Counted from the first letter of the stretch, positions 52,254 to 62,565 are shown. The stretch is 64,000 nucleotides of DNA from Paenibacillus vietnamensis (GCF_020169515.1 NZ_JAHMHW010000007.1:62001-126000), one strand, 5' to 3'. Made by a program: numbers and translations. The notes: generated from the sequence alone by a model not told the origin.

Positions 52254-53774
52254 TTAGTTATTTTTATAAAACAATCTAATAACTAACTTTTTCACTCGTT
52301 GTTTTTCTTCTCTATTTAAAAGCGAAACATAAGAAAATAAAATATAGCTTATAGTAATAATTAATCCAGCTATAATGAGATCCATCCAATTTGAGATATT
52401 ATAACAAAATTTAATAATTATACTGACTATAACAGCAAACGCAGCTCCGATTATTGGTTGAATTATACCTTTATAATATTTATAAAAGGCTTGGCCAGTT
52501 ACAAATGAACTGTACAATGGTGTGAATATAAGATTCTTTACACATAGAGAACTAGCACTAGCTATGACTATCCCATAAAGACCTAGACCAACCGGACCAG
52601 ATAATAGGTAAGCAAGTATTAGGTTAGTAATACCTAATATTATAGTAACTATTGCAGGCAATTTTAATCTATTAACTGCAGTAAATATATGATTAAGTGG
52701 CATTACACTTAATACAAAAACTAAGTAAATTGAGTTTAAAACTAAAAGCCAATTATATGTTTCAAATTCTTCCCCTAACCACACATTTAATAGCGCACTA
52801 CTCAATCCACATATTAGCGAGGCAGGTAACGCTATTAGCAATCCATTTAGTCTAACTGCTTTATTAGAATACTCTACTAAAGCATTTATATTTTTCTTTG
52901 CGTAGAGTGTAACAACGACTGGAGCAAAAACATTCGCTGTAATTCCAGCAAGTGATCTTACCAGTAAAGGTAACTGTAAAATTGCAGCGTATATCCCTGC
53001 TTTTTCTGCCCCTACCGTTTTATTCGCTACTAATATATCTATTGCAAGAAATAAAATCACACCAACTTGGCCTATTGAATTCCATATGCCTGCACTAAGC
53101 ATCTCTTTTAACTTACTTAGCTGAAAATCTTTATAATTGAATTTTATAAATGGTAACAACTTTCTGAAAAAAAATACACCCAATATAAATGACAATACTC
53201 CTGCAATAATTGCCCCTAAATTTACATACCAAATCTTTGGTGTAAGAGCCGTTAATAGTATAAATACACATATAGCTTTTAAAATAGCATTTAATGCTTC
53301 TATACCTTTTGTAATATATAGTTTATTAGTACTAAATGGGGCTGCATCGAAAACAGCCCCTATATAAGTCATAACCAATAAAAGTCCACTAATTATTATT
53401 GATATTTCAACATCTAAAGTCAGAAATTTAGGAATATTAATAATATCATCAATTAAAAGTGATAAAGTAAAAAATACTATTAATAAGAATCCTGAAATTA
53501 TTATTGACGAAATTAAATAAGTATTAAAATACCTTTGCGCATTAAAGAAGTCATTTTGTTGAATAGCAACTGTAAAGAATCGAGCAATTACAGAACTTAA
53601 AGCAACAGTCAGGACTGATAGTATACTAATAAAATTTTGTGTCAGTGGAATAAAACCATAAGCATCTGTTCCGATAGCATTAATTATATATGGTGTCATC
53701 CATAAAGAGATCAATACAGAAAGTGAAAAAGTTGTTAAAGATGCAATTAAATTATATATTACTTTTCCTTGCAT
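52254..53774 (-). CDS. polysaccharide flippase (Wzx / RfbX-like)
   Basis: 506 residues, about 14 hydrophobic segments. The N-terminus (LIASLTTFSLSVLISLWMTPYIINAIGTDAYGF, in part) and KAGIYAAILQLPLLVRSLAGI (in part) are typical of oligosaccharide flippases of the MOP superfamily. It should move lipid-linked repeat units across the membrane. Very AT-rich compared with the left of the window. Confidence 0.9.
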   Translation of the reverse strand: MQGKVIYNLIASLTTFSLSVLISLWMTPYIINAIGTDAYGFIPLTQNFISILSVLTVALSSVIARFFTVAIQQNDFFNAQRYFNTYLISSIIISGFLLIVFFTLSLLIDDIINIPKFLTLDVEISIIISGLLLVMTYIGAVFDAAPFSTNKLYITKGIEALNAILKAICVFILLTALTPKIWYVNLGAIIAGVLSFILGVFFFRKLLPFIKFNYKDFQLSKLKEMLSAGIWNSIGQVGVILFLAIDILVANKTVGAEKAGIYAAILQLPLLVRSLAGITANVFAPVVVTLYAKKNINALVEYSNKAVRLNGLLIALPASLICGLSSALLNVWLGEEFETYNWLLVLNSIYLVFVLSVMPLNHIFTAVNRLKLPAIVTIILGITNLILAYLLSGPVGLGLYGIVIASASSLCVKNLIFTPLYSSFVTGQAFYKYYKGIIQPIIGAAFAVIVSIIIKFCYNISNWMDLIIAGLIITISYILFSYVSLLNREEKQRVKKLVIRLFYKNN

Positions 53775-53794
53775 TGTTGATCTCCTTCAATAGT

Positions 53795-53858
53795 GGCTTA
53801 ACATGGAGTGGTGGACATTGAGACTAATTTTCTGTGCGTAGAAGTTCCATGTCAAGCC
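53795..53858. repeat. imperfect inverted repeat upstream of the flippase gene
   Basis: GGCTTAACATGGA (53795-53807) and TCCATGTCAAGCC (53846-53858) are complementary with one mismatch, 38 bp apart. It could be a scar of a mobile element or an RNA hairpin. Confidence 0.55.
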
Positions 53859-53960
53859 GAGGCATCACAGTTTTTATAATCCCTTTTATAATTTCACACG
53901 TAACCATTGAAAAACTCTTTTGTAATTAAGTGATTTTATCTTAACAATGTACTTTAAGTT

Positions 53961-55061
53961 CTATACATTAATTAGTGATTTAAACTTATCATTTAGGTTA
54001 ACTCCAGCAATACCATTAGAGTCAATATTCCATAAATGTTCAATTTCCTTCTGTAGCTCTTCAACATTAAAATGCTCAACCATTTTAATATATTTAGATC
54101 CCTTGAGCCATGCATTATATACCCCGGATATCTTATGGTTAGAATTATCTAATGCAATACAAGGGGTTTTTGTAATAGCACAAAAGATCATCCCGTGGAG
54201 TCTGTCTGTAATCACTATTTTAGATTTCTTAAAGACAGTCCAAATCTGCTTCAACTCTAACTCTCTCTCTTGAATAGATAACTGATCTTTATTTATATGG
54301 GTATCATAATAATTTACCTTATAACTTTTTTTCAATTCAGTTTCTAATAGATTTTGTTGAGACTTATCTACCCTTTTTTCTCTATCACTACGTAAACACA
54401 TCGTTATACCATCTCGTTGATATTTTGATTCCTGTTCATCTAAGGAAAGAACTATATCTGGTACAAATAATACTTTATTTGTTGTAAAAGATTCCTGATA
54501 TTTTTTAAATGACTTTTCTTCTCTAGCTGTTAATACTAAGTTTTTATGTTTACTGTAAACACTAATGGCTCTTTGAAGTGCCTTTTTACCATTAGCAGTT
54601 TCAGAAAAGTCTATTGTTTGGGGGAAAGAGATAATTCTGTTCTGAGGAAATTGATTGATGATAAATTGCCGACAGTATTCAATGTCATCATACATATCTC
54701 CTGTATTACCTCCGCCAACAATTGTAATTATGTCATTTGGAGTACATATTTTTTTAAGTGCCTTCATATCTTTGAATGTTCTACTTATTGGAAAGTCTAT
54801 TACTTCATATTCAGGGAAATTGTTTTTTAAAAACATTGTCTGTGCATAGGTTATTGCAACGTCACCTAAATTCCCATAGTCTGCTGCAAGTGATACAATA
54901 ATTTTCTTCTTTTCCTTATCAACATTAAAAAACTTACTTCCTTTATTGCTTAAGAGATACCTTAAGTATAATTTTTTTCTAATTAAAGATTTATTTTGTG
55001 AAGCGTTAATATTAGCCAACCCCTTATTTTTGGAATAACTTATAAAATAGAAGCAATGCAT
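53961..55061 (-). CDS. polysaccharide pyruvyl transferase family protein
   Basis: 366 residues. Family landmarks: ADYGNLGDVAITYAQ, IITIVGGGNTGDMY, RIISFPQTIDFSE, VLTAREEKSF, FVPDIVLSL, TDRLHGMIFCAI and CIALDNSNHKISGVYNAWL. Such enzymes (EpsO/CsaB-like) add pyruvyl ketals from phosphoenolpyruvate to sugars, giving the polymer negative charge. The chosen ATG overlaps the upstream glycosyltransferase by 38 bp; the true start may lie a little downstream. Confidence 0.88.
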   Translation of the reverse strand: MHCFYFISYSKNKGLANINASQNKSLIRKKLYLRYLLSNKGSKFFNVDKEKKKIIVSLAADYGNLGDVAITYAQTMFLKNNFPEYEVIDFPISRTFKDMKALKKICTPNDIITIVGGGNTGDMYDDIEYCRQFIINQFPQNRIISFPQTIDFSETANGKKALQRAISVYSKHKNLVLTAREEKSFKKYQESFTTNKVLFVPDIVLSLDEQESKYQRDGITMCLRSDREKRVDKSQQNLLETELKKSYKVNYYDTHINKDQLSIQERELELKQIWTVFKKSKIVITDRLHGMIFCAITKTPCIALDNSNHKISGVYNAWLKGSKYIKMVEHFNVEELQKEIEHLWNIDSNGIAGVNLNDKFKSLINV

Positions 55062-56049
55062 AACTCTGTTTTAATCGAATCAGCTTATATATGACCTTTT
55101 CCTTTAAAGATGCAAGTTCAACATCATCTAGTTTATCTATTATTGCTGAATTATATAGGATTTTATCTAAATATTCTTTTCTATTAGTTATTGAAAGAGT
55201 ACTAGCTCTACTTAAATGACTTATTGTTGTTCTTATCGATCCTAGCAACAATGAACCTATTATTTTCGAAATCACTTTAACGTCTTGATTCCAAGCTAAT
55301 AATAGACTTTCAACTGCCACTATACCCTTCTGTTTAATTTCAAAATAATCTTCATAAAATTTATTACCTAATGTCATTCTGGGACGCTGAACATAATGAA
55401 TTAGTGGTTCATCCAAAAACGCAATTTTTTCACTCCGAGAAAGGACAAGAGAATTAAAAACAATATCTTCAACAAGAGAGAGACCTTTAGTAAATTTGAA
55501 ACCATTTCCTTTTAAATAAACCATAGAATACATTTTGTTCCAGGCGTAACCTAGATTCCCAATTAGGTCCTTTCCAAATACTATATTATTATATTCATAT
55601 TTATCAAAAACACCTGATTCATGTTTATGAATAATTGACTTTATTAAGGTATCATTTTCATCAACATAATCTGCACTAAATCCCCATATCACAACATTGC
55701 TTTTGGTCGAATGTGCAATTCCTATAGCTTTTTCGACCATATTCAATTTCACATAATCATCACCATCTACAAATATAATAAATTCCCCAGTCGCATCATC
55801 CATTCCAGAATTTCTGGCATCTGATAATCCACCATTATCTTTATGTATTACCCTTACTCTATAATCCTTTTTCGCATACTCATCACATATACTAGGACAA
55901 TTATCCGGCGATCCATCATCCACTAATATAATTTCAATATTTTTATAAGTTTGATTCATTAGTGATTCCACACACTTATGAATATACTTTTCAACATTAT
56001 AAATCGGCACAACAATAGAAACCTTTGCAAAAATAAGAAAGCACCCCAT
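55024..56049 (-). CDS. glycosyltransferase family 2
   Basis: 341 residues, GT-A fold: VSIVVPIYNVEKYIHKCVES, ILVDDGSPDNCP, NGGLSDARNSGMDDATGEF, and the metal-binding D-x-D in FIIFVDGDDYV. It transfers a sugar to the lipid-linked repeat unit at the inner membrane face. Confidence 0.92.
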   Translation of the reverse strand: MGCFLIFAKVSIVVPIYNVEKYIHKCVESLMNQTYKNIEIILVDDGSPDNCPSICDEYAKKDYRVRVIHKDNGGLSDARNSGMDDATGEFIIFVDGDDYVKLNMVEKAIGIAHSTKSNVVIWGFSADYVDENDTLIKSIIHKHESGVFDKYEYNNIVFGKDLIGNLGYAWNKMYSMVYLKGNGFKFTKGLSLVEDIVFNSLVLSRSEKIAFLDEPLIHYVQRPRMTLGNKFYEDYFEIKQKGIVAVESLLLAWNQDVKVISKIIGSLLLGSIRTTISHLSRASTLSITNRKEYLDKILYNSAIIDKLDDVELASLKEKVIYKLIRLKQSYALLLFYKLFQK

Positions 56050-56121
56050 TTACATTAAAAGAATATAACTTGATGTATTAACTTATCTCGCCAATTCAAA
56101 ACTACTATTAATTTCAAAAAC

Positions 56122-57387
56122 CTATCCAACTAATTTGGATTTTCTTTTTCTTAATGTTAGTATTAAAATAACCCATAAAAAAAACATATTTGCAAAGGCT
56201 GCTAATTGTAAAACTAGAAATAATGAGGCGACCAATACGGTCATAAGGTAGATTAATTCATGATTACAGCGCTCTCCCCAGCGACATATTAAAGATACCA
56301 TTAAAGGGCCAATTAACATTCCAAACCATCCAAAGTTGGAAATTGCCTCCTCGAGAATACTAGTCGTCACTCCCCAACCTATATAGTCTGGAGGTAATCC
56401 AAATATAGCAGCAGTCATATAAACCGCATAAGGCCAAGGTTTATTAGCCCAAAACTCTCTTGGTACATACATAGTTAAATCGAATAGGAAACTTTGTCCA
56501 GCAAATTCTACGATCTCGCCTTTTTCAGGATATAGGGTTCTATTAATTGAAAACTTTGTTACAGCATCTCTACCGAAATCAACTCTGATATTTTCATAAA
56601 TATCGGAGAAATTATTAATACCTAGACTTTCATATCTGAGATTAAATTGATAAATACTAGTGAATAATGCAAAAATAATAGCTGCTAGAACTATTGAAAT
56701 ATAAAACTTCACACCTCTAAGGTATCCCTTGTTCCATAAAATGTACCCGATTGCTACTGCAAGTACAGCCACAATTGCTCTCTTCCCATTAATCCAAATA
56801 CATATGAACATTATTGGGCTTAGTAATATTATATACTTTGGAATTTTATTATCTCTAAATATAAGTAAACAAATAATAGAAATGACACTAAGGTTAACTG
56901 ATAAGTTAACTACAAAATGATAACTTTCGCTTTCATTTATAAACAATCCGTTAGCTGCTGCTCCATATTCAAGATATAGCATAGGATTTGGTGAAAAAAG
57001 AACAGCTATTATTGGAATAAACAATAGAAAATAAAATATGGGATAAGTTCTTTTAATGAAACGATTGTTCACATCAAATGAATCTAATTTTCTTTGTTTT
57101 TTATTTAGTTTAGTAGTCAATAACCAAATTACCGGAACAACGCTTATATAAATTGAATATATATAGGCAGTTAAAAAATCGCCGCTTGAATCCCTAAATC
57201 CTGGATAAATGTAATAATTAGGAATTCCGAAAACTAAATCCAACAATAGAGGTGTAGCAAAAAAAATGTAATATACCATATATACAAACAAAATAACATC
57301 ATTGTATCCTTTAGATAATCTACTTATAACAAATAACAAACACAAGCTCAGCCATACAAACGTTAGAAAATCAATAATTTGAAGCAT
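56122..57387 (-). CDS. probable polysaccharide polymerase (Wzy-like)
   Basis: 421 residues, 10-12 hydrophobic helices and a large loop near 280-340 (REFWANKPWPYAVYMTAAIF, then GWGVTTSILEEAISNFGWFGMLIGP, in part). The E-A-x-x-N-F-G-W-x-G pattern is common in O-antigen/oligosaccharide repeat-unit polymerases. No other polymerase candidate is in the locus. Sequence identity in this family is low, so the call rests on topology, that motif and context. Confidence 0.8.
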   Translation of the reverse strand: MLQIIDFLTFVWLSLCLLFVISRLSKGYNDVILFVYMVYYIFFATPLLLDLVFGIPNYYIYPGFRDSSGDFLTAYIYSIYISVVPVIWLLTTKLNKKQRKLDSFDVNNRFIKRTYPIFYFLLFIPIIAVLFSPNPMLYLEYGAAANGLFINESESYHFVVNLSVNLSVISIICLLIFRDNKIPKYIILLSPIMFICIWINGKRAIVAVLAVAIGYILWNKGYLRGVKFYISIVLAAIIFALFTSIYQFNLRYESLGINNFSDIYENIRVDFGRDAVTKFSINRTLYPEKGEIVEFAGQSFLFDLTMYVPREFWANKPWPYAVYMTAAIFGLPPDYIGWGVTTSILEEAISNFGWFGMLIGPLMVSLICRWGERCNHELIYLMTVLVASLFLVLQLAAFANMFFLWVILILTLRKRKSKLVG

Positions 57388-57601
57388 TATATCCCACCTG
57401 TTCCACCCAGATCCTGTATAAAAACTTAGTTATTCTTACATGTTTGAATAATACAAATACTTAAGTTTTCTTTCTTTCAGTACTACATACATAGGTAGAA
57501 TATTATTACCACTATTTCGAATTCACACTATCAGTTATACAATGAAATAACTTCGCGCTACGTTTATAAAATACATTAACTCTTTAATTAAACTTAAAAA
57601 A

Positions 57602-58708
57602 CTAATTACACTTTAAATAAATTTTCTGCATTTCATTTGTAACTGCATCTATATCAAATCCTGCGTTAACGATATTTTCTCTTTCGTTCTTTCGTAAATA
57701 ATTTTTCTTTATATCTAAAATCCTCTCAACCCAAACAGAAATCGAGGATTCTAATTTTTCATATACTATATTATCTGTAATTTTAACTTGTTTTGTAATG
57801 TTGTCTGACACTATGCAGGGCAAACCAGCCGTTTGCGCTTCTACTAAAGTAACTGGTAATCCCTCAAAGTGGGATGGAAATATAAAAATATCCATACCTT
57901 GAAGTAAATCTGCTATGTCATCACGTTTACCAGTTAATATTACGCTATTTTCTAAATTTAATTTCTTTATCTTTTGCTCAATTTGACTTCTTAATTCCCC
58001 CTCCCCAACCAATAATAACAATGAATTGGAATCCATTTTATGAAAAATATTGAAAATTTCAATAAGAAATTCATGATTTTTGGGGTAAGTAAGTCGACCG
58101 ATATGCCCTATTACAAACTTGCCACTAACCCCTAATTTTTCTCTAACCTTTTGTCTTTTCTCCCTACTAAATAAAAATTGATTTGTTTTAATGCCATTAT
58201 TAATTATCTTATAGGAATTACTATTCCGAATTTTTTTTCCATACATCCATTCCCCAGCAAGATCAGAACAGGCAATGTGATGAGTAGCGTCCAGCTTAAT
58301 AAATAGCTGGTTCCATTTGTGTATATACTTATGAATAAAACTGCCACCTTCTTGGGTACTATGGCTATGAATGATGCGTATAGGTACATTATATTTTTTA
58401 GCAGCTCTTAATGGTTCAACATAACTAAGTGAACTTGAATGCATGTGTACAATTTTATACTCTTTATGTCTTCTAAAAAATTCATCTAAGGCTTTGCGGT
58501 TTTTAATAAGACCACTATGACGAGAAGGTATGCTAAAAATATTGCCACCAAGAGCAACAATTTCATCATCAAAATCACATTTATCATCTGTATGTACCAG
58601 AAAGTCAAACTGAATTCTTGCTCTATCAATATTACGATAAACATTCATTATGAATGTTTCTAAACCACCACGATTCATTCCATGTACACACTGCAAAACT
58701 CTAATCAT
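57602..58708 (-). CDS. glycosyltransferase family 1/4 (EpsF-like)
   Basis: 368 residues, GT-B fold: N-terminal VLQCVHGMNRGGLETFIMNVYR (in part), middle VIGHIGRLTYPKNHEFLIEIF and C-terminal nucleotide-sugar site IFIFPSHFEGLPVTLVEAQTAGLPCIVSD (in part; the E-x7-E pattern). It resembles EpsF of B. subtilis. It overlaps the end of the preceding transferase gene by four bases. The 214 bp between it and the polymerase gene hold nothing I recognise. Confidence 0.92.
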   Translation of the reverse strand: MIRVLQCVHGMNRGGLETFIMNVYRNIDRARIQFDFLVHTDDKCDFDDEIVALGGNIFSIPSRHSGLIKNRKALDEFFRRHKEYKIVHMHSSSLSYVEPLRAAKKYNVPIRIIHSHSTQEGGSFIHKYIHKWNQLFIKLDATHHIACSDLAGEWMYGKKIRNSNSYKIINNGIKTNQFLFSREKRQKVREKLGVSGKFVIGHIGRLTYPKNHEFLIEIFNIFHKMDSNSLLLLVGEGELRSQIEQKIKKLNLENSVILTGKRDDIADLLQGMDIFIFPSHFEGLPVTLVEAQTAGLPCIVSDNITKQVKITDNIVYEKLESSISVWVERILDIKKNYLRKNERENIVNAGFDIDAVTNEMQKIYLKCN

Positions 58709-59898
58709 TTATTTTCCCCGCAATTCCGTAACTCTTTATAAAAGGTTATTCTTTTATTGTTTAAAAGTTCTTTATCAAACTCTTTTGCTTTTTCAAAGCT
58801 GCGTTTCGCTTCATTTAATAATGTTGCCTTAACACTTATCTTTTTGAGCAAATTAAAAATGTCCTCTGTAGAACCTCTACGAAAAATAAATGTCTCATTT
58901 AATAATTCTGGTATTCCACCGGCATCCGACCCTATGCTTGGACACCCCCTACTCATTGCCTCTATTAATGCACGAGGTAATCCTTCTGTCATGCTTGGTT
59001 GCACATAAATGTCAATCATATCTAGATACTCAAATACTTTTTCGTGGGGTAAGGATCCTAAAAATATCACTTTATCTGAAACACCATATTTCTCAGCTAT
59101 AGCTTTAAGGAACGAATAATCTCCTGCTCCAACTAAGTGATATTCAAAATTGTATCCATTATTATTTAGTTGAGAGATTGCTTTAATAACAAATTCATGA
59201 CCTTTATACCGCATATTAACAACTGCTGTTGTACCAAGTATTATTGGTTTCTCGTTACGCATATCCTGAATTTTTTTAAATCGCTTTTCCAGTATTCCGT
59301 TATTGATGTTCGGTAAAGCAACATCCGAACAGCCTATTGCTTTCCCTTTAGAAGGGTACCTTCGTTGTAAGAATTCATTCGTAACGTAGTAAACAAATGG
59401 TGCACTTTTAACAGCATTTTTTGTTTTAAGCCACATAAATGAAGCAACTACTTTACCTTTCATACTATGATGCCAATAAGCATCCCAAGGACACCCCACA
59501 ACTTCAACGAGGTATGGTTTGTTATGTTTCTTAGCGTATTTTATTGCAATGTTCCCTGCATTACTTGGTAATCTTGCAATTAAAAAGTCATGTTCTAATA
59601 CAGCTTTTTCAATAATGTGATGAGAATCCATTAACTTTTTCACACTAAAATTTTTATAAGAAGTACTTAGATCGGGGACTTCTATAAAGTTCAATTGACT
59701 TTTATTAAATATGTGGAATTTTTTTTTAGCGAAATCTTGTTTATAAACAATAAACTCTCTTCTAAACATTACTGTTATATTAACAAAAATGGATAGATAC
59801 CTATCCCAAACTTCTTGGTTATAGCTACTTCCAGTATACAAATTTCCATTTGTATCTTCTTTTAACTTTTCTCCTCCATGCACAAATAATAATTTCAT
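58705..59898 (-). CDS. glycosyltransferase family 4
   Basis: 397 residues, GT-B fold: N-terminal MKLLFVHGGEKLKEDTNGNL, VEVVGCPWDAYWHHS, and the C-terminal donor site DIYVQPSMTEGLPRALIEAMSRGCPSIGSDAGGIPELL (in part). GGAGG lies five bases before ATG 59898, which rules out the longer reading. Coupled to the next gene. Confidence 0.9.
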   Translation of the reverse strand: MKLLFVHGGEKLKEDTNGNLYTGSSYNQEVWDRYLSIFVNITVMFRREFIVYKQDFAKKKFHIFNKSQLNFIEVPDLSTSYKNFSVKKLMDSHHIIEKAVLEHDFLIARLPSNAGNIAIKYAKKHNKPYLVEVVGCPWDAYWHHSMKGKVVASFMWLKTKNAVKSAPFVYYVTNEFLQRRYPSKGKAIGCSDVALPNINNGILEKRFKKIQDMRNEKPIILGTTAVVNMRYKGHEFVIKAISQLNNNGYNFEYHLVGAGDYSFLKAIAEKYGVSDKVIFLGSLPHEKVFEYLDMIDIYVQPSMTEGLPRALIEAMSRGCPSIGSDAGGIPELLNETFIFRRGSTEDIFNLLKKISVKATLLNEAKRSFEKAKEFDKELLNNKRITFYKELRNCGENK

Positions 59899-59958
59899 AT
59901 ATTCCTCCAACAAATAAAAATAAACAAAATAGATCAATTGATTTTTCATTATTGAGTA

Positions 59959-61089
59959 TTACTCAGGAAGTGACTTTAGGTAAATTTCCTGCATTTTTGT
60001 TTTAGAAATTCTAAAATCAAAAGAATTTACAAACTCAACATTATTTTTTCCAATTGTACTCCTTAAATCATCGTTATCTTTTAATTTTGCAATCGCGTTT
60101 ACAAATCCAGTTACATCTGTAGGCTTAAAATTGTATCCAGTCTTACCATCAACTGAATAATCAACGATGCCATGGACGTTAGAAGTGACCAATGGAAGAC
60201 CAGTTGCCATTGCTTCTAATGCAGCTAGACCTAATCCTTCTCTAAATGATGGGAAGCAAAAAACATCCGACATCTTACAAATTTCCCCTATATCCCCTCT
60301 GAAGCCCAACAAGTGAAGTCTATCCATTAATCCCACTGAACTAGCCAATTGCTTTAAACTATTCTCTAAATGACCCTTTCCACAAATAACATAGTGAACA
60401 TCTGGATCATCTAGCTTTGCTAATGCTCTAATTATTGTTTCATGGTTTTTATTCTTATTAATTTCTCCTACAGAGAGTACTACAAAAGCATCTTCTGGTA
60501 TTCCTAATTCTCTTCGTTTTGCTAATTTGTCTACAGTAATTTTTCTGAAATTTTCAGTATTAATACCAACCCCTGGGATGTACTCGACTCTCCCTGCCTT
60601 TAAATATTTTTTTGCTCTTGCATAGTCTTCTTTATTAATGGTGATAAGCACATCGGTGTATCTCGCTAAAAAAAACTCTACCGGATAGTAGAATAACCAA
60701 TTCTTAACTGGTGCCCCTTTAAAAAAGTGGAACCCATGGGCAGTATAGAATATTTTTGTTTCCTTTTTTCGGGCCTTTTGAGCTGATAATCTCGTTAACA
60801 CCCCCCCCATCGGGGTATGACAATGAATTATTTCAAATTCATTAAACTCAATAATATTTTTTAATTCTTTATATGCTTTAATATTATTAAATTTAAAAGG
60901 AGATCGCTCAAACGGAAGATCATAATAGTGGTCACAATAAGGAATGACACAATCCTCTTTGTTTCCAAAATCGTTTCTTGCACAAACATAAGTCTCATAT
61001 CCGTTCTCTTTAAACCACTTTAAGTATGGTATATGAAACACCATAATGTGTGCTTTTACTACTGTGGCTACAAACAAAACTTTTTTCAT
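59959..61089 (-). CDS. glycosyltransferase family 4 (EpsD-like)
   Basis: 376 residues, close in layout to B. subtilis EpsD: KKVLFVATVVKAHIMVFHIPY (in part), IIHCHTPMGGVLTRL, FYTAHGFHFFKGAPVKNWLF, and C-terminal VFCFPSFREGLGLAALEAMATGLPLVTSNVHGI (in part). EpsD-type enzymes add an early sugar to the lipid-linked intermediate. One base separates it from the next gene upstream. Confidence 0.92.
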   Translation of the reverse strand: MKKVLFVATVVKAHIMVFHIPYLKWFKENGYETYVCARNDFGNKEDCVIPYCDHYYDLPFERSPFKFNNIKAYKELKNIIEFNEFEIIHCHTPMGGVLTRLSAQKARKKETKIFYTAHGFHFFKGAPVKNWLFYYPVEFFLARYTDVLITINKEDYARAKKYLKAGRVEYIPGVGINTENFRKITVDKLAKRRELGIPEDAFVVLSVGEINKNKNHETIIRALAKLDDPDVHYVICGKGHLENSLKQLASSVGLMDRLHLLGFRGDIGEICKMSDVFCFPSFREGLGLAALEAMATGLPLVTSNVHGIVDYSVDGKTGYNFKPTDVTGFVNAIAKLKDNDDLRSTIGKNNVEFVNSFDFRISKTKMQEIYLKSLPE

Positions 61090-61090
61090 T

Positions 61091-61933
61091 TCATTTCTCC
61101 GTTAATTTTATAGATGTCTCAAAATCATAAATTGTATATCTTTTTTTGTATCCATCTATTTGTTTTTCATAAACCAAGTCACCAAATACCTTCTTTACTG
61201 TACTAATTGAAATCAATCTCAAGAATGAATTAAAGAGTTTGGTCATTCTTATGTTAGTTCCATGCAATTCGGCAATCGTCTTTACCATTTCCGACGTACA
61301 CACATAATCTTGATTTTGGGGGAAAAATAACCCAGTACTAAAATCGTCAATTATTAACCTAAGAAACTCGCATAAATTACCAATATAGATCATGCTACGC
61401 TTATTCTCTACTCCTGGAAATATAGGAGCTTTAAGTGCAAGATTGGCTAATCTCACATAATTCCCTTTACATCCTTTTCCATAAACCATTGGAGGGCGAA
61501 TAATTGCTACATTAAACTCAGTATTTTCTAAGGATCTTATTAATTCTTCTGCTTGGAGTTTAGACTTCCCATAATTACTTTTTGGTTTTAGGGGAGAGTT
61601 CTTGCCAATCAAACCATTCTCAATTCCATAAACACTCATAGAACTTAAAAATATGAATTGCTTAATTCCCTCAACTTTCGCCTTTTGAGCCACTTCATAT
61701 GCTAAATCACGATTTACTTTATAATATAGGTGAGCATTCTCTCTTTTTTCCTTTATGTGTGCTATTCCAGCAACATGTACGACAACATCATATACAGAGA
61801 AGTCTTTTTCTCTCCAAGCGCCGTTTCTTAAACTAATTGTTTCTATAGAATATTTTTCTGGAGAATTCCCTAACCACTTCTCTAAATTTTGACCTATATA
61901 GCTTTTAGTGCCGGTTATTAGGATTTTTCTCAT
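61091..61933 (-). CDS. NAD-dependent sugar epimerase/dehydratase (extended SDR)
   Basis: 280 residues. LITGTKSYIGQNLEKWLG (G-x-x-x-x-I-G), VVHVAGIAH, catalytic S-Y-K in LSSMSVYGIENG and NYGKSKLQAEELI, and IIRPPMVYGKG. It probably makes a modified UDP-sugar for the polymer, as in the Wbp/Fnl and EpsC-like pathways. The product is unknown. Confidence 0.9.
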   Translation of the reverse strand: MRKILITGTKSYIGQNLEKWLGNSPEKYSIETISLRNGAWREKDFSVYDVVVHVAGIAHIKEKRENAHLYYKVNRDLAYEVAQKAKVEGIKQFIFLSSMSVYGIENGLIGKNSPLKPKSNYGKSKLQAEELIRSLENTEFNVAIIRPPMVYGKGCKGNYVRLANLALKAPIFPGVENKRSMIYIGNLCEFLRLIIDDFSTGLFFPQNQDYVCTSEMVKTIAELHGTNIRMTKLFNSFLRLISISTVKKVFGDLVYEKQIDGYKKRYTIYDFETSIKLTEK

Positions 61934-61947
61934 AATAGTAATTCTCC

Positions 61948-62565
61948 TTAACTAGTAACAACTTTCTTTTTTTCTTTTGCTCCCGTCCCACCCTCAATAA
62001 CTCCCTCACTTTTAATAACACTTGCTATTGTTCTTACGAAGCACTTCGCGTCCATCCATATTCCAATTTTTCGAACATACTCACCGTCCAGCTTAGCTTT
62101 TAATTCAATAGGAAGCTCATCACGGCCATTGATTTGAGCCCAACCTGTTAGGCCAGGAAGAACGTTATTTGCGCCATATTTATCTCTTTCAGTAATTAAA
62201 TCATATTGATTCCACAATGCAGGCCTTGGCCCAATAATGCTCATCTCACCGACAAAGATATTCCATATTTGAGGCAGTTCATCTAAAGATGTTTTCCTCA
62301 AGAATTTCCCCACACTTGTAATATATTGCTCTGGATTTTCCAATAAATGAGTCGGAGTATCCTTCGGTGTATCAATTTTCATTGTTCTGAATTTTAATAT
62401 GTAGAAGTGATTCTTATTTAGACTAACTCTCTTTTGCTTAAAAAGGATTGGACCCCTTGAATCAAATTTTATTGCAACACAAAGGATAATAAAAACTGGT
62501 GACAATACTACTAATCCTGCTATGGCGAGTAACATATCTGCGAATCGTTTAATTTTAATATACAT
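61948..62565 (-). CDS. undecaprenyl-phosphate sugar-phosphate transferase (EpsL/WcaJ-type initiating enzyme)
   Basis: 205 residues with one N-terminal membrane segment (RFADMLLAIAGLVVLSPVFIILCV, in part) and the bacterial sugar-transferase core: ILFKQKRVSLNKNHFYILKFRTM (in part), LRKTSLDELPQIWNIFVGEMSIIGPRP (in part), LPGLTGWAQINGRD. It starts each repeat unit by moving a sugar-1-phosphate to undecaprenyl phosphate. Compact EpsL-like form without the extra membrane helices of WcaJ. Confidence 0.94.
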   Translation of the reverse strand: MYIKIKRFADMLLAIAGLVVLSPVFIILCVAIKFDSRGPILFKQKRVSLNKNHFYILKFRTMKIDTPKDTPTHLLENPEQYITSVGKFLRKTSLDELPQIWNIFVGEMSIIGPRPALWNQYDLITERDKYGANNVLPGLTGWAQINGRDELPIELKAKLDGEYVRKIGIWMDAKCFVRTIASVIKSEGVIEGGTGAKEKKKVVTS

